Shown here: positions 1 to 7,853 of the stretch, piece after piece
How positions within the stretch are numbered: position 1 is the first letter of the stretch
Layout: every line of letters starts with the position of its first letter
Assembly: GCF_000300455.3 (NCBI RefSeq)
Contig: NZ_CP007215.2
Location: forward strand, 3,224,001-3,288,000
DNA length: 64,000 bases
Origin: Kosakonia sacchari SP1
Lineage (GTDB): Bacteria; Pseudomonadota; Gammaproteobacteria; Enterobacterales; Enterobacteriaceae
Reading direction: 5' to 3'
The notes under the pieces: model-generated
What the model was told of the DNA's origin: nothing
What the model saw: the letters and a program-made list of their open reading frames with translations, nothing else
Database searches by the model: none
Made by a program: the position numbers and the translations under genes

Positions 1-271
1 TGAACAGTTTTTCGCGCAGCTCCGGGTTATTAATGGCGTCCGGCTGGTTGGCACGAAGCCACAGCAGCACCGGAGCCATCAGCAGATTCTGGTCACCGCT
101 GAAATCTTCGATCACCACATTCAGGGTATAGCGGTATTCCCATGACATGGAGCTGGCACCGGTTGTTACCAGTGATCCGTTATCCACGAAAAGATGCAGC
201 TTGTCCGGGTTGTCCTGGACGTAAGGCACTGCTTTATTCAGGGCGTGGCGTAAAGACTGCGGCTTGTTCAC
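1..271 (-). CDS. R: phage tail completion protein R, partial
   Basis: P2 gpR-type protein needed for tail completion. It begins at a GTG codon preceded by an AGGAG ribosome site seven bases upstream; the N-terminus (MNKPQSLRHALNKAV) and the later phrase FVDNGS match P2 gpR as I remember it. The gene runs off the left edge after about 90 codons. Its first 38 bases overlap the end of lysC, which is the usual compact arrangement at the end of the P2 lysis cassette. Confidence 0.85.
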   Translation of the reverse strand, partial: MNKPQSLRHALNKAVPYVQDNPDKLHLFVDNGSLVTTGASSMSWEYRYTLNVVIEDFSGDQNLLMAPVLLWLRANQPDAINNPELREKLF

Positions 272-524
272 TGTTTCGCTCCTGACACGCAATTATCGTG
301 TCCACTTTGTCGGCACAGCGCGCCCAGGCGGCCTCTGTTTCATCCAGTAGCGCATTCAAATCGCCGTTATTGCGCGGCGCTGATCTTTCCAGCCGGCACT
401 GCGTCACTCCCGGACAACCACTCACGGTAAGCTGCACCTCCGGCAAGGGCCGGACGTTCGCGCAGCCGGATAATATCAGCAGGCAAAGGAGTGTCAGCCC
501 AGCGGCGCAAATCCTCGTTCTCAC
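234..524 (-). CDS. lysC: Rz1-type spanin outer lipoprotein LysC
   Basis: Outer-membrane spanin subunit, the Rz1 partner of LysB. The 96-residue product starts at GTG and has a lipoprotein signal ending in the lipobox LSGC around residue 21, followed by a proline-containing short mature chain. Most of the gene is nested in a different frame inside the 3' half of lysB, the arrangement typical of Rz/Rz1 and of P2 lysB/lysC. Together the two proteins are expected to bridge and fuse the inner and outer membranes at lysis. Confidence 0.85.
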   Translation of the reverse strand: MRTRICAAGLTLLCLLILSGCANVRPLPEVQLTVSGCPGVTQCRLERSAPRNNGDLNALLDETEAAWARCADKVDTIIACQERNSEQAAVFTPRPE

Positions 525-792
525 GTTTCAACTCCTCGATCCGGTGCTGGCGACTTCGCAGCAGCGCGGTGGTTTGTTCCGCTGCTGCATAAAGCCGCGT
601 CTGCTCCCGGCTGTTGGTTTCGGTCAGGATGGACAGGCCGATCAGCTGGCTGTTTTTCTTTGCCAGCTCCTGCGCCTGGCTTGCCAGCGTCGCGCCCTGC
701 GTCTCGATGGTGTGGCTGGCGTTGTTGAGCCGCCACGACTGCCAGCCCAGCGCCGCCAGCAGCACCAATACCATCACCAGCGTGCGCGTCAC
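367..792 (-). CDS. lysB: Rz-type spanin inner-membrane subunit LysB
   Basis: Inner-membrane spanin subunit. I place the start at the GTG that overlaps the lysozyme stop codon as GTGA, giving 141 residues that begin MTRTLVMVLVLL; an upstream GTG would add seven residues. One N-terminal membrane anchor is followed by a long alpha-helical, probably coiled-coil periplasmic stretch (about residues 25-105). The gene follows K directly and encloses lysC, so the lysis cassette order is Y-K-lysB-lysC. P2 lysA is not present between K and lysB. Confidence 0.85.
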   Translation of the reverse strand: MTRTLVMVLVLLAALGWQSWRLNNASHTIETQGATLASQAQELAKKNSQLIGLSILTETNSREQTRLYAAAEQTTALLRSRQHRIEELKRENEDLRRWADTPLPADIIRLRERPALAGGAAYREWLSGSDAVPAGKISAAQ

Positions 793-1304
793 GAGCTGAC
801 ACCCTGCAGACACCAGGCCATTTCCCGCTTACGGCGGTTTTCCAGCCCCTGATTAAACACCCCGTTGACGTACACCCAGCGCGGTAGCTGGCGGCACGCA
901 TCCGCCCAGCGCTTTTGGTTCAGCAATTTAACCAACGTGGAGCTGCAGGCGTTGCCGGTGCCGACGTTGAAAGTGAATGACACCACCGCGTCATAGACCT
1001 TTTGCGGCGCCGGCTGCGCTACACACTTTTCAAGCCGTCGCTCCACGCGCAGCACGTTGGTGATCAGCCCCTGCGCCGCCTGCCGTTCCGTGATGGTTTT
1101 ACCGGGCACCACGCCGGACGTGTTGCCAATTCCGTCGGTCCATACCCCCGCGCTGCACTGATAAGGCTGCAGCCGGCATCCTTCGTAATCGGCAATCAGT
1201 TTCAGTCCTTCGACGGAGGTGTGGAGTTGCTGAAAACCGGGCAATGTAGCAGCGATAGCCAGCACCGCGCCGATAAGGCAGCGCTTAGCGATTGAAGGAT
1301 TCAT
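789..1304 (-). CDS. K: phage endolysin (lysozyme) K, SAR type
   Basis: Glycoside hydrolase family 24 muramidase of 171 residues that cuts the glycan of peptidoglycan. The start follows a GGGAGG ribosome site. The N-terminal hydrophobic segment (about residues 10-25) is not a cleavable signal by eye and suits a signal-arrest-release anchor. The region DYEGCRLQPYQCSAGVWTDG carries the Glu and Asp of the Glu-Asp-Thr catalytic triad of this family. P2 gpK itself is an R-type lysozyme; this one looks closer to the R21-like group. It overlaps the holin gene by 20 bases. Confidence 0.87.
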   Translation of the reverse strand: MNPSIAKRCLIGAVLAIAATLPGFQQLHTSVEGLKLIADYEGCRLQPYQCSAGVWTDGIGNTSGVVPGKTITERQAAQGLITNVLRVERRLEKCVAQPAPQKVYDAVVSFTFNVGTGNACSSTLVKLLNQKRWADACRQLPRWVYVNGVFNQGLENRRKREMAWCLQGVSS

Positions 1305-1503
1305 AGTCCTCCCGCGTGATTTGCCCCGCGCGCAGCAGCAGGTATGTCTTGTGCTTGTAGTACCAGTTGATCGCCAGCATCAGCACACCAATCAGCACGC
1401 CGCCGACCGTAGAGGCATCTTTGAGCGACAACTCGCCCAGCCACGCGAGCACCACGGCGATGCAGTACGTGGTAAAGGCACTTATTCTTTCAAGCGTCAT
1501 CAT
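1285..1503 (-). CDS. Y: phage holin Y
   Basis: Small holin of 72 residues with two predicted membrane helices (about residues 10-25 and 32-48) and a charged C-terminus, the class II (S21-like) layout. It should set lysis timing and, with a SAR endolysin, depolarise the membrane to release the enzyme. Its ATG immediately follows the X stop codon, so it is translated within the late operon. Confidence 0.85.
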   Translation of the reverse strand: MMTLERISAFTTYCIAVVLAWLGELSLKDASTVGGVLIGVLMLAINWYYKHKTYLLLRAGQITREDYESFNR

Positions 1504-1707
1504 TCAGTCCCATAGCTGGACGGTCTGCATCGTGGTGGCTGCCGTAATGTCCGGCAGATCCACCTGCAGCCCGTGCGGTAAAAGTGGGCCATACTCTGCC
1601 AGCCCCGGATTGGCCTGCAGCACCTGCTCCGTAACGCCCTGCGTGCGCCCGTAATGCCGCCAGCAGAGCGCATCCACCGTGTCATATTGGTGCGCACGCA
1701 CTTTCAT
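1504..1707 (-). CDS. X: phage tail protein X
   Basis: P2 gpX family, 67 residues, with a LysM-like fold element (phrases YGRTQGVTEQVLQANPGLAE and LPHG match P2 gpX). It is a minor tail protein. The start is the ATG that shares its A with the TGA stop of L; the longer frame beginning 21 bases upstream has no ribosome site. Confidence 0.88.
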   Translation of the reverse strand: MKVRAHQYDTVDALCWRHYGRTQGVTEQVLQANPGLAEYGPLLPHGLQVDLPDITAATTMQTVQLWD

Positions 1708-2171
1708 CAGATAAGCTCCACCGTGCAATGCGCGGCATCCTGCACCCGGCTGATTGCCCAGCGGGCATCACGCCACAGATCACCGCTGGCCTCTGCCAGT
1801 TCCTCCCCGCGCTTAACACCGGACGCCGTGGCGTCGTAATCCTGGTAGCGCTCATTGAGCACGGCGCGCGCCCAGCAATAAACGGCGTTGTGGTAGTACC
1901 GGATTCGCTCGTTTTTGCCGTCGAGGATTTCCGTCGGAACCTCAGCCAGCGCCCGATAACCCAGCATTTGCTGGCGGTGGCGAAAGTCGTAAAGCTCAGC
2001 GTTAACCTCTGAAATTGCCGTAAGCACCACCTGCTTTAAACGTGGCTGCGTCACCGTGCCGTCAGTGCGCATCACACTGCGAAACTCCGACAGATCCACA
2101 TCAGGCCAGAACGGCGTATTTTTGATGACCTCCGCCTGCTCCGGTGCCTGTTCGGGGGCAACAAACTTCAT
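1707..2171 (-). CDS. L: head completion/stabilisation protein L
   Basis: P2 gpL family, 154 residues, involved in head completion and joining of head and tail. The phrases FWPDVDLSEFR and RYQDYDATASG are typical. I choose the ATG at the upper coordinate because AGGAGA lies eight bases before it; the upstream extension (22 residues) is poorly conserved in character. It sits between M and X in the standard P2 order. Confidence 0.88.
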   Translation of the reverse strand: MKFVAPEQAPEQAEVIKNTPFWPDVDLSEFRSVMRTDGTVTQPRLKQVVLTAISEVNAELYDFRHRQQMLGYRALAEVPTEILDGKNERIRYYHNAVYCWARAVLNERYQDYDATASGVKRGEELAEASGDLWRDARWAISRVQDAAHCTVELI

Positions 2172-2264
2172 GCGGGTTTCTCCTGAATAAGTGGGCGGTG
2201 GACGGGGTTTTGATGTGGCAATGCCTTTCGCCACCCCGTGCCGCCCGTGCGCGGGGCACGTTCT

Positions 2265-2912
2265 TTAGCGGTCGTTGCGCAGTCTGCGCTCCAGTTGCTG
2301 TTTTTCTTTTTTCACACCGCAGCGAGGATCAAGCTGCAGCGCATGGGTGATGTGATTCAGAGCCGATGCCGGGTTGCTTTCACTCAGTACCAGTCCGATG
2401 GCTTTATGCAGGCGCGCCCGCGACTGGTCCGGCATATCGAAATCCGTTGTCAGATCCAGCGCCAGCAGGAGCAGACCGGCATCAAAAGCGGTGGCGGCAA
2501 GCAGCGCGCTTTGCGCCGCGTCTGCCATTTCTTCTGCCAGAACGGTTTGCACGTTGCGATTGCCCAGCGGCATCACCCAGCCATGGCGCAGCGCATGGCG
2601 CCCGATTTCCAGCGCACCGGCATAATCGCCGGCATCGATACGCCACAGCATCACGTACATCAGCACGTCGTCCTGCTGCGCGCCGTCGGCAGCCAGCACG
2701 CCATCAGCCCAGGCGGCATATTTCGGTAGCAGTTCCACCTTGATTTCCGCCTTTTTCACCGTGGACTGGATGCCCTTGAGACGGCGGCGGTCCTCTGCCA
2801 GTTGCAGCAGCATCAGGTCATAGCCCGTTGTGTGGCGAACGCTGCCGCCCTCACGGGCGGCCTGCTCGGCCTGAATGCGCAGGCGGTGCTGCCGTGCCGG
2901 ACTCAGGCTCAT
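2265..2912 (-). CDS. M: terminase small subunit M (endonuclease)
   Basis: P2 gpM family, 215 residues against about 247 in P2; the difference is a shorter basic C-terminal tail. With P it forms the terminase that cuts at cos and packages DNA. Helical repeats such as GALEIGRHALRHG match the family. It starts three bases after the stop of N. Confidence 0.9.
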   Translation of the reverse strand: MSLSPARQHRLRIQAEQAAREGGSVRHTTGYDLMLLQLAEDRRRLKGIQSTVKKAEIKVELLPKYAAWADGVLAADGAQQDDVLMYVMLWRIDAGDYAGALEIGRHALRHGWVMPLGNRNVQTVLAEEMADAAQSALLAATAFDAGLLLLALDLTTDFDMPDQSRARLHKAIGLVLSESNPASALNHITHALQLDPRCGVKKEKQQLERRLRNDR

Positions 2913-2915
2913 GCG

Positions 2916-3995
2916 TTACTCTCCGGTTTCGGTTTCAGGGGTTTCTGACGAGGCCAAAGACGCGCTGAAATCACTGATTTCGATGTTTTCAACCAGCGCC
3001 GCGCAGCGGTAATCCTCAACCACATACGCCTCGTTAACGGATTCAAAGTTTTCAATCCGGTCGCGTTTCGGGTTGTCGATAACAGAGCGGCGGCGGGTGT
3101 CTTCCTGCCAGTAGATGGAGAGGTTATCCAGACGGGTGATCAGCAGGGCATTCGCCGGGAAGTAAGGCGCACGCACGGCCTGCAGGCCGCCCATACGTTT
3201 CTGGCTGATGATCAGATCGGCTGCCAGCTTCTCGCTGTTTTCCTGCTCTTTGTTGACCAGCGGGAAATATTTGTCGGACAGCAGCTCGCGCCCGCAGATA
3301 ACAACCAGATCGTCATCATCCTGATACACGGCGTCGATAAGCTCGTTGACGGCATCCATCACCACGGCGTCCAGGTTAGCGTAGTCACCTCCCTTGCCTA
3401 CCTTCACAGCGCCTTTAGTGGTTACGCCGTCTTTGGTTGCGCTGCCCATCACGTGATCGGGCGCGTCTTCGCGGATTTTCTGCAGCCAGCCCTTGTTCAC
3501 GTCCTGCAGCAGTGGGTTATCAGCACGGCTGGAGGTTTTGGCGCGCTTCTCGCCGTTGAAGCCGATCATGATGCGGTCCAGCGCCTGACGCTTAACGATG
3601 GCGTCGCGGATACGCACCTGAAAGTCCTGGAACTTGGCCCACAGATCCAGCTTGGCGTAGGTCAGCACCGTATCAAAGTTGGTCTGCTCGCATTTATATT
3701 CCGCGTCCTCCATCAACGTCGGATCGGTCGGCTCACGCTCTTTGGTGGTGGTGTCGGTGGTTCCGGCAATGGTGCTGCCTACGCCCAGCCCCAGCAACTG
3801 ACCGGACTGCTCCGCAACCGGCGTGATGTTAATCAGCGTCAGGAATGCAGCGGATTGCTGGATCTGGTCTTCCAGCGTCTGCTGCACGGATGGCTCCACG
3901 GTAAACTTGCTGGAGAGTTCTTTTACCTCCACACCGTTCAGGCGCGCCAGTTGCTGCAGATAGGCATTGAAGGCAAAGCGGGTTTTCTTTTTCAT
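2916..3995 (-). CDS. N: major capsid protein N
   Basis: P2 gpN family HK97-fold capsid protein, 359 residues, near the 357 of P2. The N-terminus (MKKKTRFAFNAYLQQLARLNGVEV) and the phrase GFNGEKRAKTS are typical. In P2 it is matured by the protease domain of O. A GGAG ribosome site precedes the ATG. Confidence 0.93.
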   Translation of the reverse strand: MKKKTRFAFNAYLQQLARLNGVEVKELSSKFTVEPSVQQTLEDQIQQSAAFLTLINITPVAEQSGQLLGLGVGSTIAGTTDTTTKEREPTDPTLMEDAEYKCEQTNFDTVLTYAKLDLWAKFQDFQVRIRDAIVKRQALDRIMIGFNGEKRAKTSSRADNPLLQDVNKGWLQKIREDAPDHVMGSATKDGVTTKGAVKVGKGGDYANLDAVVMDAVNELIDAVYQDDDDLVVICGRELLSDKYFPLVNKEQENSEKLAADLIISQKRMGGLQAVRAPYFPANALLITRLDNLSIYWQEDTRRRSVIDNPKRDRIENFESVNEAYVVEDYRCAALVENIEISDFSASLASSETPETETGE

Positions 3996-4011
3996 CGGGT
4001 TTTATGCTCCA

Positions 4012-4842
4012 TCAGCAATTGGTCAGTGTGCCTGCCGGTGCGTCACCGCCCGGCGCGCGCTGGCGGTAATCTTTGCGGCTGTCTTCCTGGCTCAGCTTCT
4101 GCTCAAGCTCGGCAAAGGCGGTCTGTTGTTCCTGCAGGGAGGACTCCAGCGTGGAAAGGCGCTTATCCTGGTCGGACAGGGATTTGTCCGTGCGTTCGCT
4201 CAGGTTCTGCTGCTCGGTAGCGACCAGCTCAACGGCTTTATGCACATCAGAGAAACGCGCGTCATCGGTCTGCTCTTTTTTGGTGAACAGCGCGGTGACA
4301 CGGGCAAAGAGCGAGGGTTTGTCGTCCTGAAATTCCAGCTCAATCACCGTTTCTTCTGCGGCGGTGAACAGGTTTTCCGGGTTCTGTTTGCGGTTTGCCA
4401 GCGGGTTATGCGTGGCGCTGGCGCTGAATGCCAGCATTTCAGTGCCGAGGCTCGCCGGATCGTCAGTGGCAGCCAGGCCAACAAGGTAGGCTTTGCCGGT
4501 GTCGGCAAATTTCGGGCTAACCTCCATGGAGGTGAAAAGCTTCTGACCTTTCTTCACCAGCGCCACTAAGGAGTCCGTCGGCTCAACATCGGCATAAAGC
4601 GCCATCTTGCCCGCCAGCGGAGCGTCCTGGATCTCTTCGGCAACCAGCGCCGTTACTTTGCCGTAGCGGTTAAAGGCGCTGTCCGGGGAGTAGGACTTGA
4701 TATGCTCGAGGTTAATCAGCGCGGTATAGAAAGTCGGGTTATAGCTGGCAGCCATCTGTTCCAGCCATTCGCGCTGGATTTCGCGCCCGTCGGTGGTGGC
4801 ACCTTCCACCCCGATACGGAAACGCTTTGCTTTCACTGTCAT
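4012..4842 (-). CDS. O: capsid scaffolding protein with protease domain O
   Basis: P2 gpO family, 276 residues. The N-terminal half is a serine-type prohead protease (about residues 1-140), and the C-terminal half is a charged coiled coil (about residues 180-260) that acts as scaffold. It is the first gene of the leftward late operon and diverges from P. No catalytic residue is visibly lost, but I could not align the active site. Confidence 0.92.
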   Translation of the reverse strand: MTVKAKRFRIGVEGATTDGREIQREWLEQMAASYNPTFYTALINLEHIKSYSPDSAFNRYGKVTALVAEEIQDAPLAGKMALYADVEPTDSLVALVKKGQKLFTSMEVSPKFADTGKAYLVGLAATDDPASLGTEMLAFSASATHNPLANRKQNPENLFTAAEETVIELEFQDDKPSLFARVTALFTKKEQTDDARFSDVHKAVELVATEQQNLSERTDKSLSDQDKRLSTLESSLQEQQTAFAELEQKLSQEDSRKDYRQRAPGGDAPAGTLTNC

Positions 4843-4916
4843 GAACCGTGCTCCGTTAAAAAACTTACTGGAGCCTTATGGTTGCGGTGATGGTGGAGTG
4901 AAACAACGCGCGGCGC

Positions 4917-4936
4917 TTGTACCCTCCGCTATACAA
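4917..4936. promoter_or_regulatory. Ogr-type late activator site between O and P
   Basis: TTGT, 12 bases, ACAA: an exact match to the dyad bound by the P2 late activator Ogr. It lies in the 139-base gap between the divergent genes O and P, where P2 has the late promoters Po and Pp. The two late operons are probably activated from here by an Ogr homologue encoded beyond the left edge. Confidence 0.7.
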
Positions 4937-4981
4937 AACGAAGCCGGGGAAAGCCTTGACTCAAGGCCGTAACCTTGTGCC

Positions 4982-6748
4982 ATGAACACCACACTGACAC
5001 CCGCAGACCTCGATCCCCGCCGGCAGGCCATGCTGCTCTATTTTCAGGGATACCGCGTCGCCCGCATTGCTGAAATGCTGGGTGAGAAAGTTGCAACCGT
5101 TCATAGCTGGAAGAAACGCGACAAGTGGGGCAGTTTTGGGCCGCTGGATCAGATGCAGCTCACCACCGCCGCGCGTTACTGCCAGCTCATCATGAAGGAG
5201 CAGAAAGAGGGGAAAGACTTCAAAGAGATTGACCTGCTGGCGCGCCAGTCGGAACGTCATGCCCGGATCGGCAAATTCAATGATGGCGGGAACGAAGCGG
5301 ATTTAAACCCGAACGTTGCCAACCGTAACAAAGGCCCGCGCCGGCAGCCGGAAAAGAATGTTTTTACCGATGAGCAGATCGAGAAGCTGCAGGACGTTTT
5401 TCACAGCTCCATGTTTGATTACCAGCGCCACTGGTTCAACGCAGGCAACCGCCACCGTATCCGCAATCTGCTTAAATCGCGCCAGATCGGGGCGACTTTC
5501 TTTTTTGCCCGCGAGGCGCTGATTGACGCCATCACCACCGGGCGCAACCAGATTTTCCTGTCAGCCAGTAAAGCGCAGGCGCACGTCTTTAAGCAGTACA
5601 TCATCGACTTTGCCAAAGAGGTTGAGGTGGAGCTGAAAGGCGACCCGATGACGCTCAGCAATGGCGCGTGCCTGTACTTCCTCGGCACCAATGCCCGCAC
5701 GGCGCAGAGCTACCACGGCAATCTGTATCTTGATGAATATTTCTGGATACCGAAATTCCAGGAGCTGCGTAAAGTCGCCTCCGGGATGGCCATTCATAAA
5801 AAATGGCGCCAAACCTACTTTTCCACGCCGTCCAGCCTGACTCACAGCGCTTATCCGTTCTGGTCTGGCGCGCTGTTCAACCGGGGCCGCGCCAAAGCGG
5901 ACAAAGTGGATATTGACCTGACCCACGGCAATCTGGCACCCGGCCTGCTTTGCCCGGACGGGCAGTATCGGCAGATCGTCACCGTAGAGGACGCGGTGCG
6001 CGGCGGCTGTAACCTGTTCGACATCGACCAGTTGCGCATGGAATACAGCCCGGATGAATACCAGAACCTGCTGATGTGTGAATTTATTGACGATCTGGCG
6101 TCGGTGTTCCCGCTCAGCGAGCTGCAGGCGTGCATGGTGGATAGCTGGGAAGTCTGGTCCGATTTTCAGGCGCTGGCGCTGCGACCGTTTGGCTGGCGCG
6201 AAGTCTGGATCGGTTATGACCCGGCGAAAGGTACACAGAACGGCGACAGTGCCGGGTGCGTGGTGGTGGCACCGCCAGCCGTTCCGGGCGGTAAATTCCG
6301 CATTCTGGAGCGCCACCAGTGGCGCGGCATGGACTTCCGCGCGCAGGCGGACGCCATCAAAAAACTGACGCAGCAGTACAACGTGACCTATATCGGCATC
6401 GACTCCACCGGCGTCGGTCACGGTGTTTACGAGAACGTCAAAGCGTTCTTTCCCGCCGTGCGGGAGTTTGTCTACAACCCCAATGTCAAAAACGCCCTGG
6501 TGCTCAAGGCCTACGACATTATCAGCCACCGCCGTCTGGAGTTTGACGCCGGGCACACCGACATTGCGCAGTCGTTTATGGCTATCCGCCGCGCCACCAC
6601 CGCCAGCGGCAACCGCCCTACTTACGAAGCCAGCCGCAGCGAAGAAGCCAGCCACGCCGATTTGGCCTGGGCAACGATGCACGCGCTGTTTAACGAACCG
6701 CTGCAGGGCGAATCCGCCAATACCAGCAATATTGTGGAGATTTTTTGA
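4982..6748 (+). CDS. P: terminase large subunit P (ATPase)
   Basis: P2 gpP family, 588 residues. An N-terminal helix-turn-helix (about 18-50) precedes the ATPase domain with a deviant Walker A SRQIGAT near residue 163 and Walker B LYLDEYFW near residue 248. The C-terminal nuclease domain has acidic motifs GYDPAKG near 410 and GIDSTGVGHG near 473. It drives packaging and cuts cos with M. Its stop overlaps the ATG of Q. Confidence 0.94.
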   Translation: MNTTLTPADLDPRRQAMLLYFQGYRVARIAEMLGEKVATVHSWKKRDKWGSFGPLDQMQLTTAARYCQLIMKEQKEGKDFKEIDLLARQSERHARIGKFNDGGNEADLNPNVANRNKGPRRQPEKNVFTDEQIEKLQDVFHSSMFDYQRHWFNAGNRHRIRNLLKSRQIGATFFFAREALIDAITTGRNQIFLSASKAQAHVFKQYIIDFAKEVEVELKGDPMTLSNGACLYFLGTNARTAQSYHGNLYLDEYFWIPKFQELRKVASGMAIHKKWRQTYFSTPSSLTHSAYPFWSGALFNRGRAKADKVDIDLTHGNLAPGLLCPDGQYRQIVTVEDAVRGGCNLFDIDQLRMEYSPDEYQNLLMCEFIDDLASVFPLSELQACMVDSWEVWSDFQALALRPFGWREVWIGYDPAKGTQNGDSAGCVVVAPPAVPGGKFRILERHQWRGMDFRAQADAIKKLTQQYNVTYIGIDSTGVGHGVYENVKAFFPAVREFVYNPNVKNALVLKAYDIISHRRLEFDAGHTDIAQSFMAIRRATTASGNRPTYEASRSEEASHADLAWATMHALFNEPLQGESANTSNIVEIF

Positions 6749-7782
6749 TGAGTGAACACGACGCCCTCACCAGCATTGCGCCAACGGATACGGTTGAGCA
6801 GCCAGGCAATACCCTTTCTGCGGAGGCGTTCAGCTTTGGCGATCCCATTCCGGTGCTGGACCGCCGCGAACTGCTGGATTACGTGGAGTGTGTGCCGATG
6901 GATCGCTGGTATGAGCCGCCGGTCAGCTTTGACGGATTAGCGCGAACCTACCGTGCCGCCGTGCATCACAGCTCACCGATTGCCGTTAAGCGCAACATTC
7001 TGACCAGCACGTTTATCCCGCATCCGCTGCTTAGCCAGCAGGCGTTCAGCCGTTTTGTGCAGGACTATCTGGTGTTTGGTAACGCCTATCTGGAGAAGCG
7101 CACCAACCGGCTTGGCGGTATCCTTTCACTGGAGCCATCGCTGGCGAAATATACCCGCCGTGGTCTGGATCTGGATACCTACTGGTTTGTGCAGTACGGC
7201 ATGACCACGCAGCCGTATGAATTCACCAAAGGCAGCATCTTTCACCTGATGGAACCGGATTTAAACCAGGAGATTTACGGCCTGCCGGAGTACCTGTCCG
7301 CCATTCCTTCTGCGCTGCTTAACGAGTCCGCCACGCTGTTCCGCCGCAAGTACTACATCAACGGCAGCCATGCGGGTTTTATCATGTATATGACCGATGC
7401 AGCGCAGAATCAGGAGGACGTAAACAACATCCGCCAGGCAATGAAAAGTGCCAAGGGACCGGGCAACTTCCGCAACCTGTTCATGTACTCACCCAACGGA
7501 AAAAAAGACGGCATTCAGATCATCCCGCTGTCAGAGGTGGCGGCAAAAGATGAGTTTCTGAACATCAAGAACGTAAGCCGGGACGACATGATGGCAGCGC
7601 ACCGCGTACCACCGCAGATGATGGGGATAATGCCGAATAATGTTGGGGGGTTTGGGGATGTAGAGAAGGCCAGTATGGTGTTTGTTAGGAATGAATTACT
7701 ACCGCTACAGAAAAGAATGACAGAAGTAAACAACTGGTTAGAAGGAGAGGTTTTGCGATTTGAGTCATACATACTGGAATAA
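6748..7782 (+). CDS. Q: portal protein Q
   Basis: P2 gpQ family portal vertex protein (PBSX-family portal), 344 residues, matching P2 length. The ATG overlaps the TGA of P. The protein is conserved to the end (MMGIMPNNVGGFGDVEKA and onward), but base composition changes abruptly at about 7630: upstream codons are GC-rich, while the last 50 codons use AT-rich third positions like the following nuclease gene. This suggests that the 3' end was exchanged together with the neighbouring cargo. Confidence 0.94.
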   Translation: MSEHDALTSIAPTDTVEQPGNTLSAEAFSFGDPIPVLDRRELLDYVECVPMDRWYEPPVSFDGLARTYRAAVHHSSPIAVKRNILTSTFIPHPLLSQQAFSRFVQDYLVFGNAYLEKRTNRLGGILSLEPSLAKYTRRGLDLDTYWFVQYGMTTQPYEFTKGSIFHLMEPDLNQEIYGLPEYLSAIPSALLNESATLFRRKYYINGSHAGFIMYMTDAAQNQEDVNNIRQAMKSAKGPGNFRNLFMYSPNGKKDGIQIIPLSEVAAKDEFLNIKNVSRDDMMAAHRVPPQMMGIMPNNVGGFGDVEKASMVFVRNELLPLQKRMTEVNNWLEGEVLRFESYILE

Positions 7783-7804
7783 TAATCCTTGTAAATCAAT
7801 ATGC

Positions 7805-7832
7805 TTTGCTGTTCGATAGAACGAACTATAAA
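7805..7832 (+). promoter_or_regulatory. promoter with operator-like dyad for the HNH gene
   Basis: A candidate -35 TTTGCT and -10 TATAAA are separated by 16 bases, and this spacer holds the inverted repeat GTTCG, six bases, CGAAC. It ends 21 bases before the ATG of the HNH gene, which has its own AGGA ribosome site. The dyad placement would suit repression. The bound protein is unknown. Confidence 0.5.
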
Positions 7833-7853
7833 TTTACGCATTAGGATAAGTTC

